Source: Chloroflexi bacterium OLB13 (lineage in GTDB: Bacteria > Chloroflexota > Anaerolineae > Aggregatilineales > Phototrophicaceae). From it: a stretch of DNA of 64,000 nucleotides. The notes beneath the pieces were generated by a model, which saw nothing but the letters and a program-made list of their open reading frames with translations, did no database searches and was not told the DNA's origin. The first letter of the stretch is position 1; each line of letters starts with the position of its first letter. The stretch lies in the NCBI GenBank assembly GCA_001567485.1, contig JZRA01000080.1:1-64000 (forward strand), read 5' to 3'. Shown piece by piece: positions 25,053 to 35,700 of this stretch. The position numbers and the translations under genes are program-made.

Positions 25053-26105
25053 CTAGCGGAAGCTCGCCATGATCTTGGCAAGCGCGTCCTCGCTGGGGCG
25101 CAGCTTGCTGGCCGGCAGCGCGGCAAGCGGCGTGTCGGTCAAGTTCAAGGTCTCGGACAGCGTTGGGCGCGGCTCCTCATAGTAGATCAGGCCGGTGATC
25201 ATGATGCCGTCGCGTTCGGCATCGTTCAGCACCTGCATCGCCTGCATCTTGTTGCGCGGGTCGTGATCGCGATCCAGTTTCTTGAGCCGGATCGACGCTC
25301 CGCCGTGCAGACCGACCTCGATGATCTCGCCCGGATCGTAGTCGCCAATGACGATTTCCTGCTCCTCGGCGACGTAGCCCGGCGCTAGGTAATGAATCTC
25401 GTGGAGGGGGATTTCATTGGCCTTGCCGTAGCTGTAACTCTTGGTGGAGGTGCTCTCGTTGTTGAACGTCACGCACGGGCTGATGATGTCGATGACGGCG
25501 GTTCCGCGATGATTCACGGCGGCCTTCAACAACGTCTCGACCTGCTTGGCGTCGCCGCTGAAGCTGCGCGCAACGAACGTCGCGCCGCCGATGACGGCCT
25601 CAAGCGCGAGGTCAATCGGCGGGAGGTGGTTCGTGCCGTAGTACTTCAGCGTTTGATCCTGATCGGCGGTGGCGCTGAACTGGCCCTTCGTCAGCCCGTA
25701 CACACCGTTGTTCTCGATGATATACACCATCGGCACGTTGCGGCGCAGCAGGTGTTTGTACTGGCCGAGGCCGATTGAGCCGGTGTCGCCGTCACCACTG
25801 ACTGCAATTGCCGTCAGCGAATGATTGGCGGTCATCGCGCCGGTTGCGACCGACGGCATACGCCCGTGGATCGCGTTGAAACCGTGCGACCGGCCGAGGA
25901 AGTAGGCGGGAGTCTTGGACGAACAGCCGATCCCGCTCAGCTTGATGATCTTGTACTGTTCGAGGCCCAGATCGAAGGCCATGCTGGTGATCTGATTCGA
26001 GATCGAGTCGTGGCCGCAGCCGGGGCACAGGGTAGACTTACGCCCCTTGTAGTCTTCGCGGGTGAGGCCGATCTGGTTGGTCTTGATGCGAGAGTTCGCG
26101 GACAT
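25053..26105 (-). CDS. korB: 2-oxoacid:ferredoxin oxidoreductase, beta subunit
   Basis: A 350-residue TPP-binding subunit. CPGCGHDSI (about residues 27-36) begins the cluster region. The TPP/Mg motif is at about 100-140 (SGDGDTGSIGLGQYKHLL, then ENNGVYGLTKGQ). With KorA it oxidises a 2-oxoacid, most likely 2-oxoglutarate, to the acyl-CoA with ferredoxin as acceptor, and can run in reverse. The 36-base gap after korA and the same strand make one transcript. The C-terminal 100 residues are extra relative to short PorB and are common in KorB-like proteins. Substrate class is inferred from architecture. Confidence 0.9.
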   Translation of the reverse strand: MSANSRIKTNQIGLTREDYKGRKSTLCPGCGHDSISNQITSMAFDLGLEQYKIIKLSGIGCSSKTPAYFLGRSHGFNAIHGRMPSVATGAMTANHSLTAIAVSGDGDTGSIGLGQYKHLLRRNVPMVYIIENNGVYGLTKGQFSATADQDQTLKYYGTNHLPPIDLALEAVIGGATFVARSFSGDAKQVETLLKAAVNHRGTAVIDIISPCVTFNNESTSTKSYSYGKANEIPLHEIHYLAPGYVAEEQEIVIGDYDPGEIIEVGLHGGASIRLKKLDRDHDPRNKMQAMQVLNDAERDGIMITGLIYYEEPRPTLSETLNLTDTPLAALPASKLRPSEDALAKIMASFR

Positions 26106-26141
26106 GATTTTCCTCTATCACACGCTTACGATGGATCGGGC

Positions 26142-27989
26142 CTACTTCAGAACGGCGGTGACCTGCTCGTACACCCAGTCGGGCGTCATCGGCAGGCTGT
26201 CTCCCAGCGGCAGGGACGTCTTACGCCCCGGAAGCTGTTGGATATCAATGTTGATCACCTGATTGAGCTGTCCATCGAAGTTGTTCTCGATCACGATGAC
26301 ATGCTCATGTGTCCGAATGAATTCGAGGACATCAGGATGCAAGGGCAGCGCACGCACGCGGAGATAGTCAGTTTCGACGCCATCCTGCGCCAACCAGTCG
26401 CGCGCCTCACGGATCGCATCCTCGTTGCTGCCGAGCGTCACAATGCCGACTTTCTTTGGCGCCGACTTGTCCCAGTCTGTGACGGGCGCTGGCAGCACCG
26501 TGCGCGCGTTCTCGAACTTACGATGCAGGCGGCCCATGTTCTGCAGCCAGTCGTCCGACCGTTCGCTGTAGACGGCCATCTCGTTGTGGCCGGTGCCGCG
26601 CAGGAAGTACGCCGAGCGCGAATGATCGGTGCCGGGGATCGTACGATAGCCGACGGCGTCGCCATCGACATCCTTGTAGCGGCCCCACGTGCCGAACTTC
26701 TCGATGTGCTGCTGCAGCTGCTCGGCGTTGAGCACCTTGCCGCGGTTAAGCGGTTCGGTCGGATAACTGAACGGCTCCGCCATCCAGTTGTTCATGCCGA
26801 TATCGAGGTCACTGAGCACGAACACCGGGGTTTGCTGCGCCTCTGCGATGTCGAACGCACGCCAGCCGAACTCGAAGCATTCTTCGACCGAGCCGGGCAG
26901 CAGGATGAGCTGACGGCTGTCACCGTGGCCGAGGAAGTAGGTGAAGATCAAGTCACCTTGCGACGTGCGCGTTGGAAGGCCGGTCGACGGCCCCATCCGC
27001 GTGACGTCCCAAACCACGATGGGAATTTCGGCATAGTAGGCGAGGCCGGTGAACTCGGCCATCAGGCTGATACCGGGGCCGCTGGTGCTGGTCATCGCCC
27101 GTGCGCCGGCCCAGCCCGCGCCGACCAGCATACCGATGGCGGCGATTTCGTCCTCGGCCTGAATGACGGCGATCGTTTCCTTGCCGGTGTCCGGATCACG
27201 GCGCAGGTGCTGATAGCCCATGATCGTGTCGATAATGCTGGTCGACGGCGTGATGGGATACCACGCGACGACGGTCACGCCGCCGAAGATCGCACCGAGC
27301 GCGGCTGATTCGTTGCCGGTGATGACGATCTTATCCCCGTTGAGGTTCAGCGGCGCGAACTTGTACGGATCCTGTTTGGCGATGTGCTCGCGCGTCCACT
27401 CCGCCGCAGCCTTGACCACGGCCATGTTCATATCGGCCGGCTTGGTCTTGCCTTTGAACGAGTCGAGCAGGGCGGTGTAAATCTTGTCCTGCGGAATGTC
27501 GAACAATTCGGCGATAGCGCCGACGTACACCATGTTGCTCATGCGGTCGCGGAAGTCGGGGTTGACGTCGAGCGACTTGACGAGGTCTTTGACCGGGATT
27601 TCGTAGTAGGTGATGTCGTCGCGGCTGCGGCCCCAATTCCACTCGCTGGGCAGGATGCACACACCGCCGGACGGCAGCTTGCTGATGTCCTCGGCGGCGG
27701 TGTCCTGATTAAACGCCACGCAGATTTCAGTTACGGCCTTGCGGGCGGTGTAGCCGTCCTTACTCACGCGGATGGTGTACCATGTGGGCAGACCTTTGAT
27801 GTTCGACGGGAATAAGTTCTTTCCGTTGACCGGGATGCCCATCTTGAACAGCGCGTAGACCAGCGTGTTGTTGGAGGTCTGACTGCCCGAACCGTTCTTG
27901 GTGGCGACCGTGAAGGCGAAATCGTTGTAGATGAAACCATCGTCCGCAGGCTTTACCCGAGGTGACAGTCCAATATTGAGAGCGCACAT
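26142..27989 (-). CDS. korA: 2-oxoacid:ferredoxin oxidoreductase, fused gamma-alpha subunit
   Basis: A 615-residue subunit. Residues about 20-190 are the gamma domain (FAFTVATKNGSGSQTSNNTL, LPTWYTIRVSKDGYTARK). From about 215 the alpha pyrimidine domain follows (GNESAALGAIFGGVTVVAWY, PITPSTSIIDTI, TSTSGPGISLMAEFTGLAY), and a C-terminal domain completes it (VGIVTLGSNEDAIREA). This gamma-alpha fusion is the KorA form used with KorB. ATG 27989 is preferred over longer options because AAGGAG lies about ten bases upstream. It is the first gene of the korA-korB pair. Confidence 0.9.
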   Translation of the reverse strand: MCALNIGLSPRVKPADDGFIYNDFAFTVATKNGSGSQTSNNTLVYALFKMGIPVNGKNLFPSNIKGLPTWYTIRVSKDGYTARKAVTEICVAFNQDTAAEDISKLPSGGVCILPSEWNWGRSRDDITYYEIPVKDLVKSLDVNPDFRDRMSNMVYVGAIAELFDIPQDKIYTALLDSFKGKTKPADMNMAVVKAAAEWTREHIAKQDPYKFAPLNLNGDKIVITGNESAALGAIFGGVTVVAWYPITPSTSIIDTIMGYQHLRRDPDTGKETIAVIQAEDEIAAIGMLVGAGWAGARAMTSTSGPGISLMAEFTGLAYYAEIPIVVWDVTRMGPSTGLPTRTSQGDLIFTYFLGHGDSRQLILLPGSVEECFEFGWRAFDIAEAQQTPVFVLSDLDIGMNNWMAEPFSYPTEPLNRGKVLNAEQLQQHIEKFGTWGRYKDVDGDAVGYRTIPGTDHSRSAYFLRGTGHNEMAVYSERSDDWLQNMGRLHRKFENARTVLPAPVTDWDKSAPKKVGIVTLGSNEDAIREARDWLAQDGVETDYLRVRALPLHPDVLEFIRTHEHVIVIENNFDGQLNQVINIDIQQLPGRKTSLPLGDSLPMTPDWVYEQVTAVLK

Positions 27990-28175
27990 GCGCGCCTGCT
28001 CCTTGCGTTTATTGCGTGAATCGGACGAAAGTGTCTCAATTCGTTGAGGCATTGTTCATCATAACACTGTCCCTGCGGGCCATACAACGGGGTATTGCGA
28101 GTCACATAATCACGGGGATAGGGATATTACAGTCTGTGACACGCGAGCGTGGGATGCCGACATGAGGCTTGCGGG

Positions 28176-28823
28176 CTACAACAGCGGCACCATGCCCGGA
28201 TGCAGCGCCTGCTGGATATCCTCGCAGACGACGTCGAACTGCGCTGGGTCGTGCTGGAAGTCGACCACGTCCATGTTGACTACCACGACTGGGCAGCGCG
28301 TCCACGTATTGATCCATTTGTCGTATTGGGCATTCAACTGCGCGACGTACTTGCGCGGAATCTCGGCCTCATACGCGCGGCCGCGCTGTGCGATGTGACT
28401 CATCAAGGTGTCGACGCTGGCCTTGAGGTAGACGATCACGTTAGGGTGGGGCAGGAACGCGCTGACGGCCTGATACAGCGACCAGTACGTTTTCCAGTCG
28501 CGCTTCTTCATATTGCCCTGCTTGTACAGGTTACGCGCAAAGACCTGCGCGTCTTCGTAGACAGTGCGATCTTGAATGACGCTGCCGGGGTAATCGGCCA
28601 GCAGGCGGTGATGCTCAAGGCGCTTTGCCAAAAAGAACACCTGAGAGTGGAAGCTCCACCGCCGCATGTTCTTGTAGAACTTGGCGAGATAGGGGTTTTC
28701 GGCGTGGGCCTCGTAGAAGGGCTGCCATCCGAATCGAGTCGCGAGCATTTCGGTCAGTGTACTCTTTCCAGCGCCGATATTGCCCGCGACGGCGACGAAG
28801 TTGAATTGGCGCTCGACGGTCAT
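28176..28823 (-). CDS. Deoxynucleoside kinase (dNK family)
   Basis: A 215-residue kinase. The P-loop GNIGAGKST (about 15-23) binds ATP. DRTVYEDAQVFARNLY carries the D-R motif that contacts the substrate, and the lid arginines lie near IAQRGRAYEAEIPRKY. It phosphorylates deoxynucleosides for salvage; whether it prefers dA, dG or dC is not readable. Single gene. No signal peptide, complete fold. Confidence 0.88.
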   Translation of the reverse strand: MTVERQFNFVAVAGNIGAGKSTLTEMLATRFGWQPFYEAHAENPYLAKFYKNMRRWSFHSQVFFLAKRLEHHRLLADYPGSVIQDRTVYEDAQVFARNLYKQGNMKKRDWKTYWSLYQAVSAFLPHPNVIVYLKASVDTLMSHIAQRGRAYEAEIPRKYVAQLNAQYDKWINTWTRCPVVVVNMDVVDFQHDPAQFDVVCEDIQQALHPGMVPLL

Positions 28824-29223
28824 GTCCTACCTAACTGCGCGTGCGATGAGTCCTAACCGGGCAAGTATTGCGAGATTCGCCGGTCGAATCAACCGCGATG
28901 CGTACGAACCCTGCCAATTTATCAACGCATTACGGGAATGAAACACTTTACAATAGGTAGGGGACTCTTGGCGCGGCGCGCGGTAGGCTTCGCATGGGAA
29001 AAACGAACGGTCTGAACTCTGGGGGGATTCGTCGACCGACGATGATCGAACTCAAGGTGTTCCCGGCCGTGCTGATCGCCGGTTGCACGTCCGTGATTGA
29101 ATCTCTGGTGCAAGCGGTGCCGCTGTTGGTGTATTGTTTGCTGGTGTCTGGAGCTTTGGATGCGACCGTTTGCCCAGCGCTCTTCACACCGACCCTTTTT
29201 GTCCCAAGTAGAGGCAGGTAGTC
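28824..29223. other. 400-base intergenic region upstream of the SH3b gene pair
   Basis: Between the divergent kinase and the first SH3b gene. A TACAAT box lies at about 28949-28954, and a weak 75-residue frame is listed separately. I see no strong dyad or -35 box. The stretch probably carries the promoters of both neighbours. Confidence 0.35.
28994..29221 (+). CDS. Doubtful small ORF just upstream of the SH3b gene
   Basis: A 75-residue frame with a hydrophobic middle (VLIAGCTSVIESLVQAVPLL), ending in TAG two bases before the ATG of the next gene. The tight spacing could mean coupling. Codon use is unremarkable, no ribosome binding site is clear and no family is recognisable, so it may be noncoding leader sequence. 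Confidence 0.2.
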   Translation: MGKTNGLNSGGIRRPTMIELKVFPAVLIAGCTSVIESLVQAVPLLVYCLLVSGALDATVCPALFTPTLFVPSRGR

Positions 29224-30903
29224 ATGCGGCAGTGGTTACGACTCAGCAGGCTTGGCAAGCTCGGCAGCGTGATCATCCTTGCGCTTGTCGCCGTGGTGGC
29301 GCTGGCCCAACACATGCCTGACGCCTGTTTCACGCTGGTGCAAGGCGCATTGCAAGCCGCCGCGCAATTATGTACGGAGATTGCCCGCAATCAGGTGTGT
29401 TACGGCAACGTACTGAATGTCGCGACGCCGTTTGATGGGGTCGATGACTTCGTATTCGATACGGCCGGCGACATCGAGCAGCTGCTGCGGGTGCAGACCC
29501 TCGAACTCAGCCCGTTTGATGAACAACTTCGGCAGTGGGGCGTCGCGCTGATGAAGCTGCAAGCGACGCTGCCCGACGCGCTGCCGGGGCAAAACGTCAC
29601 GTTCGTCCTGTTTGGCGACACGTACATCGAGGCCGCCACGGGGGTTCAGGGCCGGTCGGACGGCGCCGCGCGCACCGCTGCTAACATTCGCATCGGCCCA
29701 AACGACACCAGCCCAATTGTCGGCTCGGTGCGCGCAGGCGCGGCGGTTGTGGTGACGGGCCAATACACCAACAGCCTTGACGAGCTGTGGCTGCGGATAC
29801 GGTTCGAGGATTACCGCACGCGCACTGGCTGGGTGCTGGGCGATCTGGTGGATGCCGACCTGACGGAGATTCCAGAGGTCACCGCCGATTCGCTGACGTA
29901 CAGCCCAATGCAGGCGTTCTACTTCAAGACCGGCATCGGCCGCCCAACGTGCTCCGCTGCGCCAACGGACGGCATGATCGTGCAGACTCCTTCCGGCGTG
30001 GGCAAGGTGAGCTTCACCGTCAACGGAATCGAGGTCGCGATGGGATCGACGGCGTATATCGACTCGCGCGGTGACTTCGATCAAACGTGTGTCACGTTGA
30101 TCGCCGGCGACGCTGATCTGCGCGTGGCCGGCGTCCTCATCGACTTGAATCCGGGCGAGAGCAGCTGTACACGCAAATCCGGGCCGCCGGGGCCAGCCCA
30201 CCCCTTCGACGCTGAGGCAATGGCGCTCTTGGAGCCGGTTCTCGACCTGCTTCCTGAGGACGTCACGATTCCACCGCCGGCCATCCGCCGCACGCCAACG
30301 CCCGTCGTGAGCAGCGTGCCGGGCGGTTCGGGGCCGGGCGCGACGCCGGGGGGCACTCCGGTAGTTATCGCGACGCCGGGCGGCCCGACCATTACGCCGG
30401 GCGGGCCGTCACGATTCGTCAACGCCGGCTACTCGCGCAATTACTTCACCGCGAACTTCACCGCCAGCGGCGGGCCGGATGCCCCGGCAACCTTCAACTG
30501 GTACTTCGGCGACGGCGGCGTCGGCGGTGGCGCGACGACCAGCCACACGTATGCCGTGACCGGCAGTTTTAGCGCGCTGGTCGAGGCGTGCTGGTCGGAC
30601 GGCTTCTGTTTGCAGCAGTCCTTCGGGGTGGACGTGCCGCCGTGCGCAATTGACTTCAGCATTCCAATCAGCACTATCCAGTTCAATTTCACGGGAACGT
30701 CAGAATCCTTCCTGATTGGGCGGCAGGACGAGTGGTGCAACCCATCAGCTTCGTCAGCCGTCACGCTGAACTCCACTAACACATCGTATGGAACGAGTGT
30801 GTATCTCGGCGAACACTGGTTTGCTGTTGATCTCAGCACGTCCGCCGTTGTCTACGAGGTCACGGTGTCGAACGCAAGCCCGATCTACATGAATCTTCCG
30901 TAA
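29224..30903 (+). CDS. Secreted SH3b-domain protein with PKD domain (paralog 1 of 3)
   Basis: A 559-residue secreted protein. The signal peptide covers residues 1-27 (VIILALVAVVALAQ). The conserved N-domain (about 30-145) has the C-x-L-V...C...RN-x-VCYGN pattern and a core reading LPGQNVTFVLFGDTYIE. An SH3b domain follows (about 150-225, IRIGPNDTSPIVGSVRAGAA to RTGWVLGDLVD). After it come the family-specific PMQAFYFKTGIGRPTC and an FecR-like strand unit (to about 300). A Pro/Thr/Gly linker (345-400) leads to a PKD domain (about 405-470, FNWYFGDGG). SH3b domains commonly bind cell-wall peptides; the N-domain role is unknown. GAGG precedes ATG 29224. Paralogs lie at 30941 and 38291. Confidence 0.8.
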   Translation: MRQWLRLSRLGKLGSVIILALVAVVALAQHMPDACFTLVQGALQAAAQLCTEIARNQVCYGNVLNVATPFDGVDDFVFDTAGDIEQLLRVQTLELSPFDEQLRQWGVALMKLQATLPDALPGQNVTFVLFGDTYIEAATGVQGRSDGAARTAANIRIGPNDTSPIVGSVRAGAAVVVTGQYTNSLDELWLRIRFEDYRTRTGWVLGDLVDADLTEIPEVTADSLTYSPMQAFYFKTGIGRPTCSAAPTDGMIVQTPSGVGKVSFTVNGIEVAMGSTAYIDSRGDFDQTCVTLIAGDADLRVAGVLIDLNPGESSCTRKSGPPGPAHPFDAEAMALLEPVLDLLPEDVTIPPPAIRRTPTPVVSSVPGGSGPGATPGGTPVVIATPGGPTITPGGPSRFVNAGYSRNYFTANFTASGGPDAPATFNWYFGDGGVGGGATTSHTYAVTGSFSALVEACWSDGFCLQQSFGVDVPPCAIDFSIPISTIQFNFTGTSESFLIGRQDEWCNPSASSAVTLNSTNTSYGTSVYLGEHWFAVDLSTSAVVYEVTVSNASPIYMNLP

Positions 30904-30940
30904 GCGATTGAACCATCGAAGTAGTGACCGAGGACACGCC

Positions 30941-32611
30941 ATGACACCCTTCACCACCCACATCAGGCGAGCGATTTGGACGCTCTTTGTGCTGGTGGTT
31001 GGCTCGTCGGTCGGCGCGCAGCCCAGCCAGCATGCCCCGTGCTTCGCGCTCGTCCAATCCGCGCTGCAAGCCGCCGATGCTGCATGCGCGGCGACAGGGC
31101 GTAATGAGGTTTGTTACGGTAACGTGTCGGGCGTAGCGACCCCGGCCGCCGGTGTGAGCGATCTGGTGTTCGATCAGGTTGGCGACATCGCGCCGGTCGG
31201 CAGTATCCGCGCGCTTCAGCTCAGCCCGCTGAACGAAGCAAAGCAGGAGTGGGGCGTCGCGGTGATGCGTTTGCAGGCTAATCTGCCCGATACGCTGCCG
31301 GGCCAGAACGTCACGTTTGTGTTGTTCGGCGATGTGACCATCGAGGACGCTGTTCACGATCAAGCACGCATAGCCGGTCAGGTGCGTGTGGGGTCGAACG
31401 TGCGCTATCTGCCATCCGGCGATGCCGATATCGTCGGATCGCTGCGGCGCGGCGAGATGGCGCTCGTCACTGGAAAAGCGGAGGACGCCAACGGCAATCT
31501 GTGGTACCGCGTGAAATATGATCATTACCGCACGCGTACCGGCTGGGTGCTGGGTGAGCTGATCGACGTCGACGCGGATCTGCTGCCTGAGGTCGAACGC
31601 ACATCGCTCGTCACCAACCCGATGCAGGCGTTCTACTTCCGCACCGGCATCGGACGTCAGACGTGCGAAGAGGCGCCGGCTGACGGGATAGTCGTGCAAA
31701 CTCCGGAGGGGATCGGCATGGTGACGTTCAACGTCAACGGTGTCGATGTCTCGCTGGGTTCGACGGCGGTGATTACCGATACGGCGGACGGACTGTCGTT
31801 TGCGTTGATGGAGGGCCGCGGTCTGGTGCAAGCGCAGGGTGTGATGCGCGTCCTTGTGCCCGGTTCCGAGACGATTGTGCGGATGGATGAGCAGGGCTAT
31901 GCGGCGGAATCACCGACCCCGCCGCAGCCGATCGCGCCGGAGACATTCGCGATGGCATCCGAGGCGATGGGTGTGATGGATCGGCCTGTCGAAGTGCCGC
32001 TGCCTGCCGGCATGGCGGAGATCGAACAGGCCAATACGCTGCCTGTCCTTGACGGGGACTTGCCGGGGATGCCGCCTGCTTGCCCCGCCGATGCTGATCC
32101 GGCGGCATGCGGCTGTGCGGATGATGATCGCGACGGCCGCTGCGACATGCCATGCGAAGATCGTGACGGCGACGGGATTTGCGATCCGCTGGTGTGTATC
32201 GACGCCGATGGGGACGGCCAATGCGACGGCGCGAACTGCGAAGACCGCGACAACGACGGCCAATGCGACGTCGCGGATCCCTGCGAAGAATCGGCGGCTG
32301 GGTGCGGATGTCCCGATTTGAACAACAACGGACTCTGCGATGTCGATGAGGCCACATGCACGTCGACCGACTGCTCGAACTGTATCGACCGCGATAACGA
32401 CGGCCAGTGCGATGATCTTGACGCATGTGTCGACAGCGATGGCGACGGCGCGTGCGAGACCTGCCTCGGCCTACCATGTAACCCGTCAGCTACATCGGCC
32501 CCATCGCTTCCCACGCTTCCTTTAGTCACGGCGCCGACGCGAACGATCACATCGTCCCCGACGCGAAGCCCGACTCCGTTTCCCACGCAGACGTCGACGG
32601 CTGGCTCATAA
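30941..32611 (+). CDS. Secreted SH3b-domain protein with calcium-type repeat tail (paralog 2 of 3)
   Basis: A 556-residue secreted protein 37 bases after paralog 1. It has a signal peptide (TLFVLVVGSSVGAQ), the same N-domain (FALVQSALQAADAAC, RNEVCYGNVSGVATP, LPGQNVTFVLFGDVTIE), an SH3b domain (to RTGWVLGELIDVD) and PMQAFYFRTGIGRQTCEEAP. The PKD domain of paralog 1 is replaced by a Cys/Asp-rich tail at about 385-510 with repeated D-x-D-x-D-G-x-C units (EDRDGDGICD, DADGDGQCD, DRDNDGQCD), as in thrombospondin type 3 calcium-binding repeats. A Ser/Thr/Pro end follows. GAGG lies before ATG 30941. Probably surface-exposed and stabilised by calcium; function unknown. Confidence 0.8.
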   Translation: MTPFTTHIRRAIWTLFVLVVGSSVGAQPSQHAPCFALVQSALQAADAACAATGRNEVCYGNVSGVATPAAGVSDLVFDQVGDIAPVGSIRALQLSPLNEAKQEWGVAVMRLQANLPDTLPGQNVTFVLFGDVTIEDAVHDQARIAGQVRVGSNVRYLPSGDADIVGSLRRGEMALVTGKAEDANGNLWYRVKYDHYRTRTGWVLGELIDVDADLLPEVERTSLVTNPMQAFYFRTGIGRQTCEEAPADGIVVQTPEGIGMVTFNVNGVDVSLGSTAVITDTADGLSFALMEGRGLVQAQGVMRVLVPGSETIVRMDEQGYAAESPTPPQPIAPETFAMASEAMGVMDRPVEVPLPAGMAEIEQANTLPVLDGDLPGMPPACPADADPAACGCADDDRDGRCDMPCEDRDGDGICDPLVCIDADGDGQCDGANCEDRDNDGQCDVADPCEESAAGCGCPDLNNNGLCDVDEATCTSTDCSNCIDRDNDGQCDDLDACVDSDGDGACETCLGLPCNPSATSAPSLPTLPLVTAPTRTITSSPTRSPTPFPTQTSTAGS

Positions 32612-32702
32612 CGTGAGTCGAACGGTGGCTTAGAAACCGCGCCGGGCGATCCGGCACGGATGAAGATGCGCTAGAATGGGGCTGTACGAATGAGGCCCCA
32701 TT

Positions 32703-35700
32703 TTGACATCCATGACCCACGTATCCACCGAAGATTTTGTCCATCTGCACGTACATACCGAGTATTCGCTGCTAGACGGCTTGAGCAAGATCAAGAAGCT
32801 CGTTGCGCGCGCGAAACAGCTTGCGATGCCGGCGCTCGCGATCACCGATCATGGCACGATGTACGGCGTGCAGGAGTTCTACAAAGCCGCCACCGAGGCC
32901 GGCATCCAGCCGATCCTCGGCATGGAAGCGTATCTGTCGCCGCGCGGCATGGCCGACCGTGACAGCGTACTCGACCGCCGGTCGCTCCACATGCTCTTGC
33001 TCTCGCGGAATTACACGGGCTATCGCAATCTGCTGCGGATCGCGAGCGCTGCGCAGCTCGAAGGGTACTACTACCGGCCGCGGATCGACTTCGATTACTT
33101 GGCCGCGCACAGTGATGGAATTATCGCGACGACCGGATGCCTCGCCGCCCGTGTGCCTCAGCTCATCATTGCCGGCAAAGACGACGAGGCCCGCGAGTGG
33201 ATCGGCAAGTTCGTCGACGTGTTCGGGCCGGAGAATTTCTATCTCGAACTACAGCATCATGCGATCCCGGAACTGGAGACGGTCAACCGCTGGTTGATTG
33301 ACTATGCCCGCAGCGGACACACGCCGGTGCGACTGCTCGCCACCAACGACGTGCACTACATCCTCAAGGAGGATCACGACACGCACGACACGCTGCTGTG
33401 CATCCAGACCGGCGAACTCAAGTCGACGCCCAAGCGCGAGGATCACAACGAGGAGGGCGGGGGCGGCGGACGTTTGGCAATGTCCGACCCGAGCTATCAC
33501 TTGACCAGCGCGGCCGAGATGGCCGAGTTGTTCAGCGAGACACCGGACGCGCTGCGGGCATCGCTCGACATCGCCGAGATGTGCCGCTATGACATGCCGG
33601 AGAAGGAATACCACTTCCCGAAGTTCCCGGTTCCGCCCGGTTTCGATGCGCAAACGTATCTACGTCACCTGTGCGAGATCGGCATGGTGTGGCGTTTTGG
33701 GTCACACGCCGATGACCCTGAACTGCGCGCGCAGCTCGATTTCGAGCTGGACGTTATCAACTCCATGGGGTTCAACACCTACTTCTTGATCGTGTGGGAT
33801 TTGTGCGAATACGCGCGCCACAGCGATATCTGGTTCAACGTGCGCGGCTCAGGCGCGGGGAGTCTCGCGCTGTACTCGCTTGGGATCACCAGCATCGACC
33901 CGATTCAGAATGTGCTGTTCTTCGAGCGATTCCTGAACCCTGAGCGCAAGACGATGCCCGACATCGACATCGACTATCCGGATGACCGGCGCGCTGAGAT
34001 GCTCGCGTACAGCGTGCAGAAGTACGGCACGGACAAGGTCGCCTCGATCATCACGTTCGGGACGCTGGGCGCGAAGAACGCCGTGCGCGATGTGGCGCGT
34101 GTGCTGGGCGTCGATCTGCAAAAGGTCGACCGTGCGCTGAAGCTGGTGCCGCAGGAACCGAAGCCGAAACCGATCGAGGAGTATGTCTCCGAGAATCCAG
34201 ATCTGCGTGCGATGGTCGAGGGCGACTCTGAACTCAAATCGGTGGTTGAGATCGCCGCGAACGTGCAGGGGATGCGGCGGCACGCGTCGGTGCACGCCGC
34301 CGGTGTCATCATCGCTGACCGCGACCTGCGCGACTATCTGCCGCTGCATCGCATGACCGGCAAGGAGAACGCCGATTCTCCGATCAAACAGGTGACGCAG
34401 TTCACGATGGAGACGTGCGAGCAGATCGGCCTGCTCAAGATCGACTTCCTCGGGCTGGCGACGCTGAACATCTTACGCACGGCGTGCGAGCTGATCGCCC
34501 GCTATCACGGCGTGCATTACAACATGGACACCATCCCTCACCGCCACGACGATCCGAGGCTCACCGACGAGCAGCTTGAGCAGCTCAACGAGGCATACGC
34601 CCTGATCGCCCGTGGGGAAACGGTTGGCGTGTTTCAGCTTGAAAGCGGCGGTATGCAGGGGATGCTGCGCGATATGCGCCCGCGCGAGTTCGAGAACATC
34701 GTGGCGGCCGTGTCGTTGTATCGACCGGGGCCGCTTCAGTTCATCCCGCTTTATAACGAACGCTTGCATGGGGCGGAGGTCGAGTACATCCACCCCGGGC
34801 TGGAACGGATCACGTCGCCGACGTACGGGATCATGGTCTATCAGGAACAGATCATGCAGATCGCGCGTGACCTGTTCGGCTACAAGCTAGGCGAAGCCGA
34901 CCTGATGCGCCGCGCCGTGAGCAAGAAGAAGGAAGCCGACCTCGCCAAGCACCGGGCGTACTTCCGCGAGCGCGGGCCGGCGCACGGTGTCTCGGTCGAG
35001 ATCGCGGACGCTATCTTCGATCAGGTCGAGAAGTTCGCTAATTACGGGTTCAACAAGGCGCATGCCGCCGACTACGCCGTGTTGAGCGTTCAGACGGCGT
35101 TTATCAAGGCGCATTATCCTGAGGAATACATGGCCGCGCTGCTGACCGTACAGCGCACTGACGCAGCGAAGGTCGCCGGGTTCCTCGAAGAGTGCCGGCG
35201 CTTGAAGATCCCCATCCTGCCGCCAGATATCAACTCGAGTGAACTCAACTTCGCAATCGAGGGGAAGCCCGGCGAACGGCGCGGGATTCGATTCGGGCTG
35301 GTCGCCATCAAGGGCGCGGGAGAGGCCGCGCTTGGCCCGATTGTCGATGCGCGCCACGAAGGCGGGCCGTTTACCGGATTGGAGGACTTCGCGCGCCGTG
35401 TTGATCTGCGCAAGGTCGGCAAACGCACGATCGAGGCGCTGGCGCAGGTCGGCGCCTTGGACTCGGTGCATGCAGACCGGCAGCAGTTGTTTGAGCAGGC
35501 CGGCGCGTTGATCGAAGTGAGCGCGCGTATTCACGCCGACATCGAGCGCGGGCAGATGAGCTTGTTCGGCGGCGAGGTGATCGACGATCACGTCGTCTTG
35601 AAACCGATAGACGCGCGCCAGCGCAAGTCCGTCCGCGACCTGTTGATGTGGGAGAAGGAACTGCTTGGCGTCTACGTCAGCGGCAGGCCAATCGACAAGT

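Noticed and set aside
25821-27308. Long plus-strand frame (495 codons) opposite korAB
   Set aside because: It overlaps two conserved enzymes on the other strand and reads as a shadow with no motifs.
28994-29221. Small ORF treated as a real gene of the SH3b family
   Set aside because: No homology to the paralogs, no clear ribosome binding site, and composition not distinct from intergenic DNA. Kept only as a doubtful feature.
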